Position numbers and translations under genes: made by a program. Positions 7,703 to 16,464 of a stretch of DNA of 35,772 nt are shown here, one piece after another. The first letter of the stretch is position 1; the number at the start of each line of letters is the position of its first letter. Source of the stretch: a virus. The stretch covers positions 1-35,772 of IMG/VR virus record IMGVR_UViG_3300042923_000622; one strand, written 5' to 3'. Under the pieces are notes generated by a model, which saw only the letters and a program-made list of their open reading frames with translations, searched no databases and had not been told where the DNA came from.

Positions 7703-8292
7703 TGGCTAAGTATAGAAAGAGGCCTGTTGTAGTTGAAGCATATCGTCCGTATCATGGCAAAATGCCACAATGGTTTGAAAATGCATTAGAGACAGGCAGA
7801 ATAAGAGAATTAGTATCTGGAGGATTCAATATTGATACCTTGGAAGGAACTATGGAAGCAAGTGTGGGTGATTATATTATAAAAGGTGTTAGTGGAGAAA
7901 TCTATCCATGTAAACCAGATATATTCGAAAAAACTTATGAGCATGTATTTGTGCCCGAGGATAGTAATGGAATATGTGAAGATACTGAAAAATCAAAGAT
8001 TACAGGAACTACAGTAGATGTAAGTGTTAAAAATAGTTTTGGCTACGCACTAGAATTATTAAAGCATGGTAAAGCAGTTACCCGTAAAGGATGGAATGGT
8101 AAAGGTATGTTTGTATACTATGTCCCAGAGAATTCTTATAAAACTATAACAGATGTAGCTAAAAAAGAATTTGGAGAATATGCTAATTATAGTCCATACT
8201 TAGCTATAAAAAATATTAACGGAACTATTAGTACATGGGTTCCAAGTATAAATGATTGTTTAGCAGAAGATTGGGAAGAAGTAGAGCTTTAG
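7702..8292 (+). CDS. tad2: PGDYG-like domain fused to Tad2 (DUF2829) anti-Thoeris domain
   Basis: 196 residues in two parts. Residues 1-83 (KYRKRPVVVEAYR...GDYIIKG...CKPDIFEKTYE) match the small PGDYG-type domain common in phages. After a linker, residues 111-196 are a DUF2829 domain: FGYALELLKHGKAVTRKGW, a GMFVYYVP strand, YSPYLAIKN, and the closing WVPSINDCLAEDWE. DUF2829 proteins are the Tad2 family, which sequester the cyclic ADP-ribose signal of Thoeris defence and, in some members, CBASS cyclic nucleotides. The gene overlaps the metallopeptidase stop by one base and is followed by a spacer before the scaffold. The domain call is strong by motif; activity is inferred. Its place inside the head operon, expected to be expressed late, is odd for a counter-defence protein. 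Confidence 0.8.
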   Translation: MAKYRKRPVVVEAYRPYHGKMPQWFENALETGRIRELVSGGFNIDTLEGTMEASVGDYIIKGVSGEIYPCKPDIFEKTYEHVFVPEDSNGICEDTEKSKITGTTVDVSVKNSFGYALELLKHGKAVTRKGWNGKGMFVYYVPENSYKTITDVAKKEFGEYANYSPYLAIKNINGTISTWVPSINDCLAEDWEEVEL

Positions 8293-8345
8293 AAATAAGG
8301 CTTTTTATTTTTACACTTTTTTAATAATGAAAGGAGATTAGTAAA

Positions 8346-8948
8346 ATGGCAGATTTAAAGAAAATATTTGGTGAAGAATTATACAACCAAGTTACTGAAA
8401 AATTAGGAGAAAACAAAATTGATGTTGTTTCTGATGGAAGCTATATTGCCAAGAATAAATTTGATGAAATCAATGCTCAAAATGAAACCTATAAAACTCA
8501 AGTAGGTACTTTAAATGGTCAAATTAAAGACCTTGAAAAGTCAGCTGGTGGCGATAAGGATTTACTTACAAAGATTGAAACTATGAAAGGTGATAATGAA
8601 GCTTTAAATGGCAAAATCAAAGATATAACAATAAAAAATGCAATAAAAATGGCTTTAATAGAAAGTAAAGCTAAATACCCAGATTTGCTTGCTAAAGAAA
8701 TTGACATCTCAAAATGTAATGTTGATGAAGCTGGGAATACAACAGGAATAAAAGAGCAATTGCCAAGTTTACAAGAAAACTATAAAGATTTTTTTGAAGC
8801 TGAAATCCCTGGAAATGGTGGAGGTAATCCTCCAGGAGCAACGAACAGTAATGTTCCTAACTTGGATGAAGAATATCAAAATGCTTTGAAAAGTGGGAAC
8901 TTGCCTTTGGCAATTTCTATAAAAAATAAATTATTTGATAAAAAATAG
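8346..8948 (+). CDS. Capsid scaffold protein (GP20/DUF4355-like)
   Basis: 200 residues. An acidic/helical N-terminus is followed by a long coiled coil (about 45-100, FDEINAQNETYKTQVGTLNG onward) and a helical end (PNLDEEYQNALKSGNLPLAISIKNKLF). The Gly/Pro-rich linker NGGGNPPGATN separates the two. This layout and the position directly before the major capsid gene are typical of phage minor structural GP20-type scaffolds, which assemble the procapsid and then leave it. ATG with AAAGGAG upstream. Confidence 0.82.
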   Translation: MADLKKIFGEELYNQVTEKLGENKIDVVSDGSYIAKNKFDEINAQNETYKTQVGTLNGQIKDLEKSAGGDKDLLTKIETMKGDNEALNGKIKDITIKNAIKMALIESKAKYPDLLAKEIDISKCNVDEAGNTTGIKEQLPSLQENYKDFFEAEIPGNGGGNPPGATNSNVPNLDEEYQNALKSGNLPLAISIKNKLFDKK

Positions 8949-8961
8949 GAGATGATTTTAT

Positions 8962-9906
8962 ATGGCAAACGCTAGTGGTCAAGGTACAGTTTGGAATCTG
9001 CCAAACTATGCCGGAGAATTATTTACAGCAGATATGATTAATACACCATTCTTAAGTATGATTGGTGGACTTACAGGAGGAAAACAAACTGAGAACTTTG
9101 AATTTCCAGTAGATTCAACCTACACTATGCCAGCAGCAGCACAACCCGGAATAACTGAAACAGCTTCTTTAACTGCTCCAACTGCGATTGGATATACTAG
9201 GGATCAGAAAACAAATGTAACTCAAATATTTCAGGAAAAAGTTTCAATTTCTTATGTTAAATTAAGTAATGCTGGAAGAATGAGCGGTCTTAATACAGCA
9301 GGACAACAGAATAATGCTCCTTCTGAAAAAGACTTTCAGATTGCCAGATCCCTTGAAAAAATCGGTAGGGATATTGAATATACTTGCCTTAATGGTGTTT
9401 ATCAAGTCTCTACAAGCGCAACAGTGGCAAATAAGACAAGAGGTATGATTTCATTATGTTCTACTGGCAGTACAGTGGCAGCGGCAGGAGCAAGCTTAAG
9501 CAAATCTTTAATGGACACTTTATTTAGAACTATGTATAGTAACGGTGCAATGTTTAAGAATATGGTTTTATGGGTTAATGGTTTCCAAAAACAAGTCATA
9601 TCAGGTCTTTATGGTTTCGCACCACAGGACAGAAATATTGGTGGTGTTAACATCAAACAAATAGAAACTGATTTTGGAAACATAGGAATAGCTTTATGTA
9701 GATTTATGCCAACAGATACTATACTTGCGTCTGAAATGTCTGCAATAGCTCCAGTGTTTCAGCCTGTACCTGAAAAAGGTAACTTCTTCTACGAAACACT
9801 TGCCAAGGCTGGAGCTTCTGAAGATGGACAGATATTTGGACAATTTGGTCTTGCTCATGGAGATATAGCATTGCACGGAACTATTACAGGATTAGCTACG
9901 TCATAG
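8962..9906 (+). CDS. Major capsid protein
   Basis: 314 residues, starting with a short Ser/Gly/Gln-rich segment (ANASGQGTVWNLPNYAGELF) followed by the DMINTPFLSMIGGLTGG pattern seen in SU10/SPP1-like major capsid proteins of clostridial phages. The E-loop and A-domain regions are rich in beta structure (NFEFPVDSTYTMPAA; QIETDFGNIGIALCRFMPTD). It forms the HK97-fold shell. It sits 13 bases after the scaffold with its own AGGAGATG ribosome site. The family is inferred from position, length and fold pattern. Confidence 0.85.
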   Translation: MANASGQGTVWNLPNYAGELFTADMINTPFLSMIGGLTGGKQTENFEFPVDSTYTMPAAAQPGITETASLTAPTAIGYTRDQKTNVTQIFQEKVSISYVKLSNAGRMSGLNTAGQQNNAPSEKDFQIARSLEKIGRDIEYTCLNGVYQVSTSATVANKTRGMISLCSTGSTVAAAGASLSKSLMDTLFRTMYSNGAMFKNMVLWVNGFQKQVISGLYGFAPQDRNIGGVNIKQIETDFGNIGIALCRFMPTDTILASEMSAIAPVFQPVPEKGNFFYETLAKAGASEDGQIFGQFGLAHGDIALHGTITGLATS

Positions 9907-9918
9907 GGAGGAATTAAG

Positions 9919-10092
9919 ATGGCTACACCAAAACCAAAAATAAAAGATCATCCAGCAATACCACCTAGTGTTAAACAAACACTGGTAATGCCAAGTCAAA
10001 CCGATAGTGTCGCAGCTGATGTTGCGACGATTAAAGATGATTTTAATGCTCTCTTAGCAAAGTTAAGAGCAGCAGGATATATTGATAGTTAG
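9919..10092 (+). CDS. Small head fibre-like protein
   Basis: 57 residues from ATG 9919 (ribosome site GGGAGGAAT) to TAG 10092: a Pro/Lys-rich start (ATPKPKIKDHPAIPPS), then DVATIKDDFNALLAKLRAAG, a helix resembling the C-terminal trimerising helix of phage head fibre proteins. It lies 12 bases after the capsid gene. A capsid decoration or fibre role is inferred from position and this helix. Confidence 0.65.
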   Translation: MATPKPKIKDHPAIPPSVKQTLVMPSQTDSVAADVATIKDDFNALLAKLRAAGYIDS

Positions 10093-10103
10093 GAGTGAGA
10101 AAG

Positions 10104-10304
10104 ATGGCTAAATTTAAAGGTTATGGACTTGTATGGAACAAAGATAAAGATGAAGTTTTATGTGAATTTAAAAATGGAGAAGCTGAAACTTCCGATAAGA
10201 AAGTAATATCTAAACTCAAAGAATTAAAGTATGAGGAAATAGATACTACTGGAGATACTGAAGTTCAGGCGACTGAAAATCCTGCACCAGCTGAAACAAA
10301 ATAG
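10104..10304 (+). CDS. Small head-completion-region protein
   Basis: 66 residues starting at ATG 10104 (MAKFKGYGLVWNKDKDEVLC). An in-frame GTG at 10095 overlaps the ribosome site AGGAG and is less likely. The first 45 residues look like a small beta-rich domain (VLCEFKNGEAETSDKKVISKLKELKYEEI, resembling decoration proteins of other siphophages), and the tail is acidic and Ala/Pro-rich (ATENPAPAETK). Role unknown; it lies between capsid and connector genes. Confidence 0.6.
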   Translation: MAKFKGYGLVWNKDKDEVLCEFKNGEAETSDKKVISKLKELKYEEIDTTGDTEVQATENPAPAETK

Positions 10305-10316
10305 CGAGGTGATTTT

Positions 10317-10751
10317 ATGGCTTTGATAGTAGGAACTAATAGTTATATTGATGTTGATGAGGCACAAGCCTATTTTGATAATAGGCTTTATTCTGATGCA
10401 TGGACTAATGCTAGTCAAGAAGATAAGTCAAAAGCTCTCATAACGGCAAGTAGTAGAATAGACAATGTTCCAGTAATGGGAATTAAAAAAATATATTCTC
10501 AGCCTTTAGAGTTTCCTAGGTACTTTGAAACTGATGTAAGTCAGAATGTTAAAAATGCAGTTTGTGAGGAGGCTCTTGCTTTACTGAAAGGAGTTTCTAA
10601 ACGTATAGAATTGCAAAGACAAGGTGTAAAATCATTCAGTTTTAATGGGGGAATGAGTGAGAACTATGGCAATGGTAAAAATTCAATTCTATATTCTCAT
10701 GAAGCTATGGAATTTATGAAGCCTTATTTTGGGAGTGTGAGAATGGAATGA
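10317..10751 (+). CDS. Head-tail connector (adaptor) protein
   Basis: 144 residues. The start MALIVGTNSYIDVDEAQAYF, followed by a helical body with DAWTNASQEDKSKALITASSRIDN, matches the family of gp6-like/DnaT-like-annotated adaptor proteins found directly after capsid genes. These bind the portal and extend the neck. It overlaps the next gene by four bases (ATGA). ribosome site GCGAGGTG. The family is inferred from the N-terminal pattern and synteny. Confidence 0.75.
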   Translation: MALIVGTNSYIDVDEAQAYFDNRLYSDAWTNASQEDKSKALITASSRIDNVPVMGIKKIYSQPLEFPRYFETDVSQNVKNAVCEEALALLKGVSKRIELQRQGVKSFSFNGGMSENYGNGKNSILYSHEAMEFMKPYFGSVRME

Positions 10752-11026
10752 TAGAGGATTATTTTAATACTATGATTGCTTGGAAAAAGTCTCTTGGTAA
10801 AAATACTTATGATGAGGAGGAATATGAAGTTGTCAATACTCCTTGTCTCAAGTTTGATAAAATTAGGCTTACAACTAACAAACAAGGGGAACAGGTAACT
10901 TCTACATCGACTATTAATATGAAAGATAAACCTGGTTATGATGATATGCTTGACGGCAGAAAGATACTTACTATAAATAGTATGAATGGCCTAGATATCA
11001 TTGAAGCATATGAGGTGTTGATATGA
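10748..11026 (+). CDS. Head closure (stopper) protein
   Basis: 92 residues, beta-rich, with the pattern YDEEEYEVVNTPCLKFDKIR...VTSTSTINMKDKPGYDDMLDGRKIL...EAYEVLI. Stoppers of the SPP1 gp16/HK97 connector type are this size, lie between the adaptor and the gp10-like neck protein, and plug the DNA channel. It overlaps both neighbours by four bases, so it is translationally coupled. Assigned mainly by synteny. Confidence 0.65.
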   Translation: MIEDYFNTMIAWKKSLGKNTYDEEEYEVVNTPCLKFDKIRLTTNKQGEQVTSTSTINMKDKPGYDDMLDGRKILTINSMNGLDIIEAYEVLI

Positions 11027-11460
11027 GTGATAAAGAATGGACACAAATTGATGGATTAGCAGACCTTGAAAAGAATTTTGACAAAGCTCTTAAAGAAATG
11101 GGAGAAATAAATAATAAGGCTTTTACTGATGTTGTTCTAGGTTTACATGGTGAATCAGTAAAACAGGCTCCTGTAGAATTTGGAGATTTGAGAGGTTCAA
11201 GTTCAGGTACTGTGAATGGAACTACCATATCAAAGGGTGACAAAGATGGTAATATTGACGTGATTGGAAATGCACAAGACGAAGAAATCATGCAGGGAAC
11301 TGTTGGCTTTTCGGTTGAATATGCAGCAACACAGCATGAACATTTAGAATTTAAGCATCTCAAGGGTGGTAAAGCAAAATACCTCGAAGATCCTTTTAAA
11401 GCTAATTCGCAAAAATATATTGACCATATTGCACAAGCAAATAAGGACCACTTAGGGTAG
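11023..11460 (+). CDS. HK97 gp10-like neck/tail-completion protein
   Basis: 145 residues. The family pattern is clear: a helix with KNFDKALKEMGEINNKAF, then LHGESVKQAPVEFGDLRGSS, and near the end FSVEYAATQHEHLEFKHLKGGKAKYLEDPF. This is the HK97 gp10/minor capsid family acting at the head-tail joint. It overlaps the stopper gene by four bases. Confidence 0.8.
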   Translation: MSDKEWTQIDGLADLEKNFDKALKEMGEINNKAFTDVVLGLHGESVKQAPVEFGDLRGSSSGTVNGTTISKGDKDGNIDVIGNAQDEEIMQGTVGFSVEYAATQHEHLEFKHLKGGKAKYLEDPFKANSQKYIDHIAQANKDHLG

Positions 11461-11468
11461 GTGATTTT

Positions 11469-11831
11469 ATGCTAGAAGAAATAGGAGTAGCTCTGCAAAG
11501 TAAAAATATAGCAACTCCGGCAGTAGATTTATTTTATAATTCCATGCCAAGTTCACCGGATATATGTACAACGCTTTATCAGACAGGTGGATTTGAGCCA
11601 GGGCTGAATTTTGATAAGTCATCAGAGGAATCACCAACTTTCCAAGTAATGTGTAGAGGTACTTCACAGGTTGAAACAAATTCAAGAATTCAAAGTATAT
11701 ATAAATATCTACATGGAAACAGTGATATATTCCCATTTATTCAAGCTATGCAAAGCCCTGAACCTTTAGGGCGTGATAGTAATAATAGATGGGAATTTTC
11801 ATGTAATTTTAAAATAATTAAAGAATTATAG
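11469..11831 (+). CDS. Tail terminator (tail-completion) protein
   Basis: 120 residues (LEEIGVALQSKNIATPAVDL; PSSPDICTTLYQTGGFEPG; FQVMCRGTSQVETNSRIQSI). This matches the minor-capsid/tail-terminator family just upstream of the tail tube gene in siphophages. It caps the tube and fixes its junction with the neck. Ribosome site GGTAGGTGA precedes the ATG. Confidence 0.75.
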   Translation: MLEEIGVALQSKNIATPAVDLFYNSMPSSPDICTTLYQTGGFEPGLNFDKSSEESPTFQVMCRGTSQVETNSRIQSIYKYLHGNSDIFPFIQAMQSPEPLGRDSNNRWEFSCNFKIIKEL

Positions 11832-11841
11832 GAGGTAAAAT

Positions 11842-12408
11842 ATGACTACTAAAACAGGTATTAAAGGTAATGTTAGAATACCAGTAAACACAACAGATGC
11901 GACCGCTTTTCAGGCAAGTCATGCTTATGCAATAAGTGACTTAATAAGTAATGCAAGCAAATATTATGTTTGTTCTATTGCCCACACTTCTGGAGCTACT
12001 TTTGATGAAACTGAACAAGGCAAATGGGTAGAGGTAACTGATGGAGCAATAATTTCAAAAATGAGTGCATGGAAACTTAATATAAAGCAAGCTCTAATTG
12101 ATGCTAGTTATTTTGGTGATGATGGATGGAATAGTTCTGTTCCCGGTGCTAAGGACTGGTCAGGTCAAGTTGATGGATCTTGGAATGTCACTGATGATAA
12201 ACTTGGCCAGCAAGCTATTCAAAAAGCCATTGCCAATGGAGAACTTATTTCGTTAAGCCTTATTGTAGATGAGTCTAAGGATTCAGAGAAATATACAGGT
12301 AATGCATATATTTCTGAGCTTGATATTGATACACAGACAAAAGATTTAATTAAGTTTAGTTTTAAATTTACTGGTGATGGCAAATTAAACATGCCTTTAG
12401 CAGCATAA
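11842..12408 (+). CDS. Major tail (tube) protein
   Basis: 188 residues with GGAGGT before the ATG. Beta-rich, with MSAWKLNIKQALIDASYFGDDGW, WSGQVDGSWN and a C-terminal SFKFTGDGKLNMP typical of TP901/SPP1-class tube proteins. An insert around residues 15-60 (AFQASHAYAISDLISNASKYYVCS...GKWVEV) resembles a carbohydrate-binding or Ig-like loop and is extra compared with the shortest homologues. It sits directly before the tail chaperone genes. Confidence 0.82.
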   Translation: MTTKTGIKGNVRIPVNTTDATAFQASHAYAISDLISNASKYYVCSIAHTSGATFDETEQGKWVEVTDGAIISKMSAWKLNIKQALIDASYFGDDGWNSSVPGAKDWSGQVDGSWNVTDDKLGQQAIQKAIANGELISLSLIVDESKDSEKYTGNAYISELDIDTQTKDLIKFSFKFTGDGKLNMPLAA

Positions 12409-12420
12409 GGAGGATTTTAA

Positions 12421-12759
12421 ATGAGAACTAAAAATGTAACTGTAGCCGGAATTAACGTTGTAGTAAGAGAAAGAAAAATAAAGGAACTTAAGGAGTTAGC
12501 AATAACATTAGGTATAAATCAAGACTTAATGAAACTTGAGCCTTCTGCTTTATATGAAAAAATTAAAGATTTATTCTACAATCAAGTATCTGTAGTATTC
12601 CCAGAGTTGAGAAGTGCTGATATGGATGAAGCTTATCCTTCTGAATTAGAAAATTTGGTAAATGCGTTTTTAGATGCTAATTTTACAGGAGCGAAGAAGG
12701 TAGCTATGCCTTTGTTGAGTTTAGCACAGAGATACTTATCTTCTTCGCCAAAGAACTAA
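12421..12759 (+). CDS. Tail assembly chaperone (gpG-like)
   Basis: 112 residues, helical, ending with LSLAQRYLSSSPKN just before TAA 12757-12759. Position between tube and tape measure genes, with an overlapping second frame shifted by -1, identifies it as the gpG-like chaperone that coats the tape measure during tail assembly. Ribosome site AAGGAGG. Confidence 0.75.
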   Translation: MRTKNVTVAGINVVVRERKIKELKELAITLGINQDLMKLEPSALYEKIKDLFYNQVSVVFPELRSADMDEAYPSELENLVNAFLDANFTGAKKVAMPLLSLAQRYLSSSPKN

Positions 12760-13115
12760 ATTATAAAAAAAGAGATATTGAAGATTTAACTGTTAATGAA
12801 TTCTATGGATTATTAAATTCTGACTTCTTAGCCTTTAAAAATGAAGAAAAATATTATATAGAAATGACTAGACTTGTTAAGGTAATGAGATGGACCATCA
12901 ATGGAATAACAGGTGTTAAACTAGATGATCTACCAAGCATTGAGGCTTTTATAGGTGAATATCCAACTTATAGAGAAAAGAATATCAATAAAGATGAAAC
13001 ACCTATAGAAGATAATCAAGATGCTAATGAATCAGAGCAGGAATGGATTGAATGGGCTAAAAAGAATGGATTTTCTGTTGTTAAAACTGCTACAGGTATT
13101 AAAATCAGAAAATAA
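12750..13115 (+). CDS. Tail chaperone extension (gpT part, -1 frame)
   Basis: A frame open from well before the gpG stop reads KELNYKKRDIEDLTVNEFYG and continues through ATG 12864 to 13115. The segment before 12864 is coding-like and matches the start of gpT-like extensions, so 12864 is probably not a true start. The frame is -1 relative to gpG, as in the lambda G/GT system, giving a fusion of about 230 residues. The heptamer GCCAAAG (12747-12753) lies at the right place and phase but is an imperfect slippery site. Confidence 0.65.
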   Translation, partial: KELNYKKRDIEDLTVNEFYGLLNSDFLAFKNEEKYYIEMTRLVKVMRWTINGITGVKLDDLPSIEAFIGEYPTYREKNINKDETPIEDNQDANESEQEWIEWAKKNGFSVVKTATGIKIRK

Positions 13116-13132
13116 GAAAGGAGGTTGATATC

Positions 13133-15766
13133 TTGGAAGTTGGACAATTATTAGTACGCCTAGGCCTTGATAAAAGCAATTTTAACAAAGGTATGAATGA
13201 TGCTAAGAATGATAGTAATGGCTTTGTAGGATTCTTGAAGAATGCATTTCAATTTTCTGTGGGTATGGGAATGTTTGATGCCATGAAGGAAGGCATTAAA
13301 GGTGCTTGGGATATGTCTCTAGGATTTAATTCTCAGATACAACAAAGTCAGATTGCTTTTGAAGCTATGACTGGTAGTATTCAAACATCTACTACTTTGA
13401 TAAGTGCATTATCTCAAATGGCGGCTGATACTCCTTTTGAATTTCCCCAATTGGCAAATGCAGCAAAACAGATGGAGGCTTTTGGTTTTAGTACCGCACA
13501 TATTCCAGATGATTTGAAAAAGATAGGTGATGCTGCTAGTGGATTAAGTGTAGGAGCCGAAGGTGTTAATAGAATAACATTAGCTCTTGGACAAATGTCT
13601 GCAAAAGGTAAAGTTTCCGCTCAGGACATGATGCAACTTACAGACGTGGGAGTTCCGGCTTGGAATATTCTAGCTCAGGCAATGGGGAAAAGTACTGCTG
13701 AGGTAATGAAATTAAGTGAACAAGGACTTATCCCTGCAGATAGAGCAGTGCAGCAACTTATAGATGGTATGGAACAAAGATTCCCTAATATGATGGATAA
13801 ACAATCTAAGAGTTTTGCAGGACTTATGTCTACATTAAAGGATAATACTCAAATGACTTTAGGTGCTGTCATGAAGCCTGCATTTGATGATTTAACTAAT
13901 AATATATTACCAGCTTTAATTAAAAAGATGGATAGTGTTAGGGATGCTATGCAGTTTGGTGGAATTAAAGGTGTGTTAAATGAACTATTTCCTCCTGAAA
14001 TTGCTAGTACAATTACAAACATTGGGAGTTTAATTAGTAATTTATTTGGCTTTATAACCAACAATGGTAAACAGGTTTTGGCTGTAATAAGTGGAATAAC
14101 TATGGGGTTTGTGGCTTATAAGACTGCTGTTGCAACTCTAATAATAGTCCAAGAGGTGCAAAATGCTTTACTTGCTATAAGTGCTGTACGATATGGAGAA
14201 ACTGCTTTGGCTCTTTCAGTAATGAAAATGCAAACGCAAGGAGCCACATTGGCACAGTTAATTTTAAATGCAGCTCAAATGGCATCACCAATTACTTGGC
14301 TAGTAATAGGTATAGGAGCGATAGTTAGTGCTTTGGTTGGCTATGAATTAGTACTAGGACAAACATCGTCCACCCAAGATAGTGCCACTCAAAAAGCAAT
14401 ACAAAATAGTAATAAAGAAAAAGATGCACAGATTAAATCGCTTGATGATCGAACGAAAAAAAAGAAGGATGCTATTAATAATGAAGAAAATGCTTTAAAT
14501 GATAGTCATTCTAAAACATTGAATAGTATTCAAGAAGAATATAATGCTCAGGTTGAAGGACTTCAAGCTCAAGAAAAAGCTTTGAAAGATGCTGTTGAAA
14601 AAAGAAAACAGATACTAGACGATGAACATAATGATGCGATACAAAGCATTAGAGATTACTATGGTGTAGCAGCTGAAACTTCACATTCTCTTACTGATGT
14701 GGTAAAAGATGATGCAGATAAACAAAAACAGGCTTTGGAAGATGCCTATAATGCAGCAACTAAAATCTTAGATGATCAAACTAATGCTCAAATTGATTCT
14801 ATCAATGCACAGATTAAAGCTATTGACGATAAATCTAAAAAAGATGATGAAGCGGACCAAAATGCAAAGGATAACCAAAAACTTAGGACTTTGCAAGCTC
14901 AAATGGATTCTGCAAATAGTGTTACTGAAAAAGCTATACTTCAAAGTCAAATAGCTGATGTTGAGAAAGATATTAACAAACGTAAAGACCAAGACTTGGC
15001 TGAGGCTCAGAAAACAGCCTTACAAAAACAAATAGATCAGATAAGAAAAGCTGAAGATGATAAGAAAACTGCTATGCAAACAAGTCTAACAGCTCAAAAG
15101 GCCATGATAGATAAAGATACCCAAGCAAAAATAGATAAGATTCAGGAAGAAAGAAAAGCTAAAGAGGCTGCTGAAAATTTAAAATACAATGCCGCAAAGG
15201 AGTCTCTTGACAAAGAATCTGATGCTTTAGATGGTTGGGCAGCAAAGCAAAAGAAAATATTAGACCAGTCACTAGCAGATAAGCAAGCTACAGAAAACGC
15301 AAAGTATCAAGCTGCTAAGGCTGCACTTGATGCAGAACTTCAAGCTGTTATAAATAATGAACAGGCTGAACGTCAGGAGATAGAGAAGACTGCGGCAGCA
15401 CGTCAACAAGCAGCTCAAACTCAAAACTCAGGTGGCGGATTCTTTTCTGGTATTTGGAATGGAATCTCTAATTTATCAAGTACGTTTTCACCTATATTAA
15501 GTCCCGTATTAAGTGGAATGTATGCTAGTGGTACACCATCAGCTTCACCAGGATTGTCCTTGGTTGGTGAAAATGGCCCTGAATTACTTGATCTTAGCGG
15601 TGGTGAAGCTATTGCAAATGCCAAAGATACAAAGGATATAATGAATAATAGTGGTTCTCAACCAAGTATAATTCAGATATTTCTTGATGGAGATATGATT
15701 CATGATTTTTATGACTATAAGCAAGGTAGAAATACAAAATATGAAGCTAGGAGGTATGGCCTATGA
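13133..15766 (+). CDS. Tape measure protein
   Basis: 877 residues from TTG 13133 (GAAAGGAGGT upstream). The N-terminal part has the tape-measure motif QSQIAFEAMTGSIQTSTTLI and LTDVGVPAWNILAQAMGKS; hydrophobic segments at about 310-420 are likely membrane-active during DNA entry. Residues about 430-760 are one long charged coiled coil rich in Lys, Asp, Ala and Gln. The C-terminus (GLSLVGENGPELLDLSGGEAI) is the conserved end of this family. It sets tail length; by the usual 1.5 angstrom per residue rule about 130 nm, which is an estimate. Its stop overlaps the Dit gene start. Confidence 0.92.
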   Translation: MEVGQLLVRLGLDKSNFNKGMNDAKNDSNGFVGFLKNAFQFSVGMGMFDAMKEGIKGAWDMSLGFNSQIQQSQIAFEAMTGSIQTSTTLISALSQMAADTPFEFPQLANAAKQMEAFGFSTAHIPDDLKKIGDAASGLSVGAEGVNRITLALGQMSAKGKVSAQDMMQLTDVGVPAWNILAQAMGKSTAEVMKLSEQGLIPADRAVQQLIDGMEQRFPNMMDKQSKSFAGLMSTLKDNTQMTLGAVMKPAFDDLTNNILPALIKKMDSVRDAMQFGGIKGVLNELFPPEIASTITNIGSLISNLFGFITNNGKQVLAVISGITMGFVAYKTAVATLIIVQEVQNALLAISAVRYGETALALSVMKMQTQGATLAQLILNAAQMASPITWLVIGIGAIVSALVGYELVLGQTSSTQDSATQKAIQNSNKEKDAQIKSLDDRTKKKKDAINNEENALNDSHSKTLNSIQEEYNAQVEGLQAQEKALKDAVEKRKQILDDEHNDAIQSIRDYYGVAAETSHSLTDVVKDDADKQKQALEDAYNAATKILDDQTNAQIDSINAQIKAIDDKSKKDDEADQNAKDNQKLRTLQAQMDSANSVTEKAILQSQIADVEKDINKRKDQDLAEAQKTALQKQIDQIRKAEDDKKTAMQTSLTAQKAMIDKDTQAKIDKIQEERKAKEAAENLKYNAAKESLDKESDALDGWAAKQKKILDQSLADKQATENAKYQAAKAALDAELQAVINNEQAERQEIEKTAAARQQAAQTQNSGGGFFSGIWNGISNLSSTFSPILSPVLSGMYASGTPSASPGLSLVGENGPELLDLSGGEAIANAKDTKDIMNNSGSQPSIIQIFLDGDMIHDFYDYKQGRNTKYEARRYGL

Positions 15767-16464
15767 TAACCTTTAATGGTAAAAAAGAAACAGATGTAGA
15801 TGAAGATATAAGACTTGTAGATAGAACATTATTACCTCCACCAAAGAAGAAAATCAAAGACACCGTACCTTTTATGAATGGTAGCTATGATTTTTCTACC
15901 GTTGGCAGTGGTGGAGAGATAGTCTATGACAACAGGCAAATACAATGTAAATTTGGTATTAGAGGTACTTCTAAACAAAATCTACAATCAAAATATAATA
16001 AGTTCCTAAGATGGATATATGATGTCGGGCAAAGTCAACTACAGTTTGATGATAAGCCCGGCATTTATTTTATGGCAGAAGTTGAAAAAGAGCCTACGTG
16101 GAAGGAAACTTTTCTGTATGGTGAAAGCACTGTAATTTTTATATGTGAGCCTTTTGCAGAAGGAATAGACCTCTATAGTGATTTATTATGGGATGACCTT
16201 GATTTTGACCTTCCAGATTATATAGAAGACACTACATTTACGGTTAGTGGCAGTAAAACAGTAACAATTTACAATCCTGGGAAACCTGTAGCGCCAGATG
16301 TAGTAGTCTCAGCCAATATGTCATGTACTTTAAATTCTTATACTGCTAAATTCAGTCAAAACAATTCCAATGATCCTTTATTTAGGCTATTAACTGGTGC
16401 TAATACGATAAATATTACTGGAAATGGAACTATTAACTTTAGCTTTAGAAAGGTGGTGTTATAG
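15763..16464 (+). CDS. Distal tail protein (Dit)
   Basis: 233 residues. The N-terminal half (ITFNGKKETDVDEDIRLVDR; DTVPFMNGSYDFSTVGSGGEI; FLRWIYDVGQ) matches the SPP1 gp19.1/phage-tail family, which forms the hexameric hub joining tube and baseplate. The C-terminal half is a galectin-like beta domain (TVSGSKTVTIYNPGKPVAPD). It overlaps the tape measure by four bases. Normally the next gene is Tal; here three other genes lie in between. Confidence 0.85.
   Translation: MITFNGKKETDVDEDIRLVDRTLLPPPKKKIKDTVPFMNGSYDFSTVGSGGEIVYDNRQIQCKFGIRGTSKQNLQSKYNKFLRWIYDVGQSQLQFDDKPGIYFMAEVEKEPTWKETFLYGESTVIFICEPFAEGIDLYSDLLWDDLDFDLPDYIEDTTFTVSGSKTVTIYNPGKPVAPDVVVSANMSCTLNSYTAKFSQNNSNDPLFRLLTGANTINITGNGTINFSFRKVVL

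Noticed and set aside
12864-13115. Independent gene starting at ATG 12864
   Set aside because: The frame is coding-like well upstream of this ATG and there is no ribosome site there; better read as the frameshifted gpT part.
14772-14954. 60-codon plus-strand frame within the tape measure gene
   Set aside because: Lies out of frame inside the repetitive coiled-coil region; a by-product of Lys/Asp-rich codons.
13133-15766. CRISPR-like or tandem DNA repeats in the tape measure gene
   Set aside because: Recurring Gln/Lys/Asp codons reflect a coiled coil; there are no regular repeat units and spacers. No CRISPR array was seen anywhere in the window.
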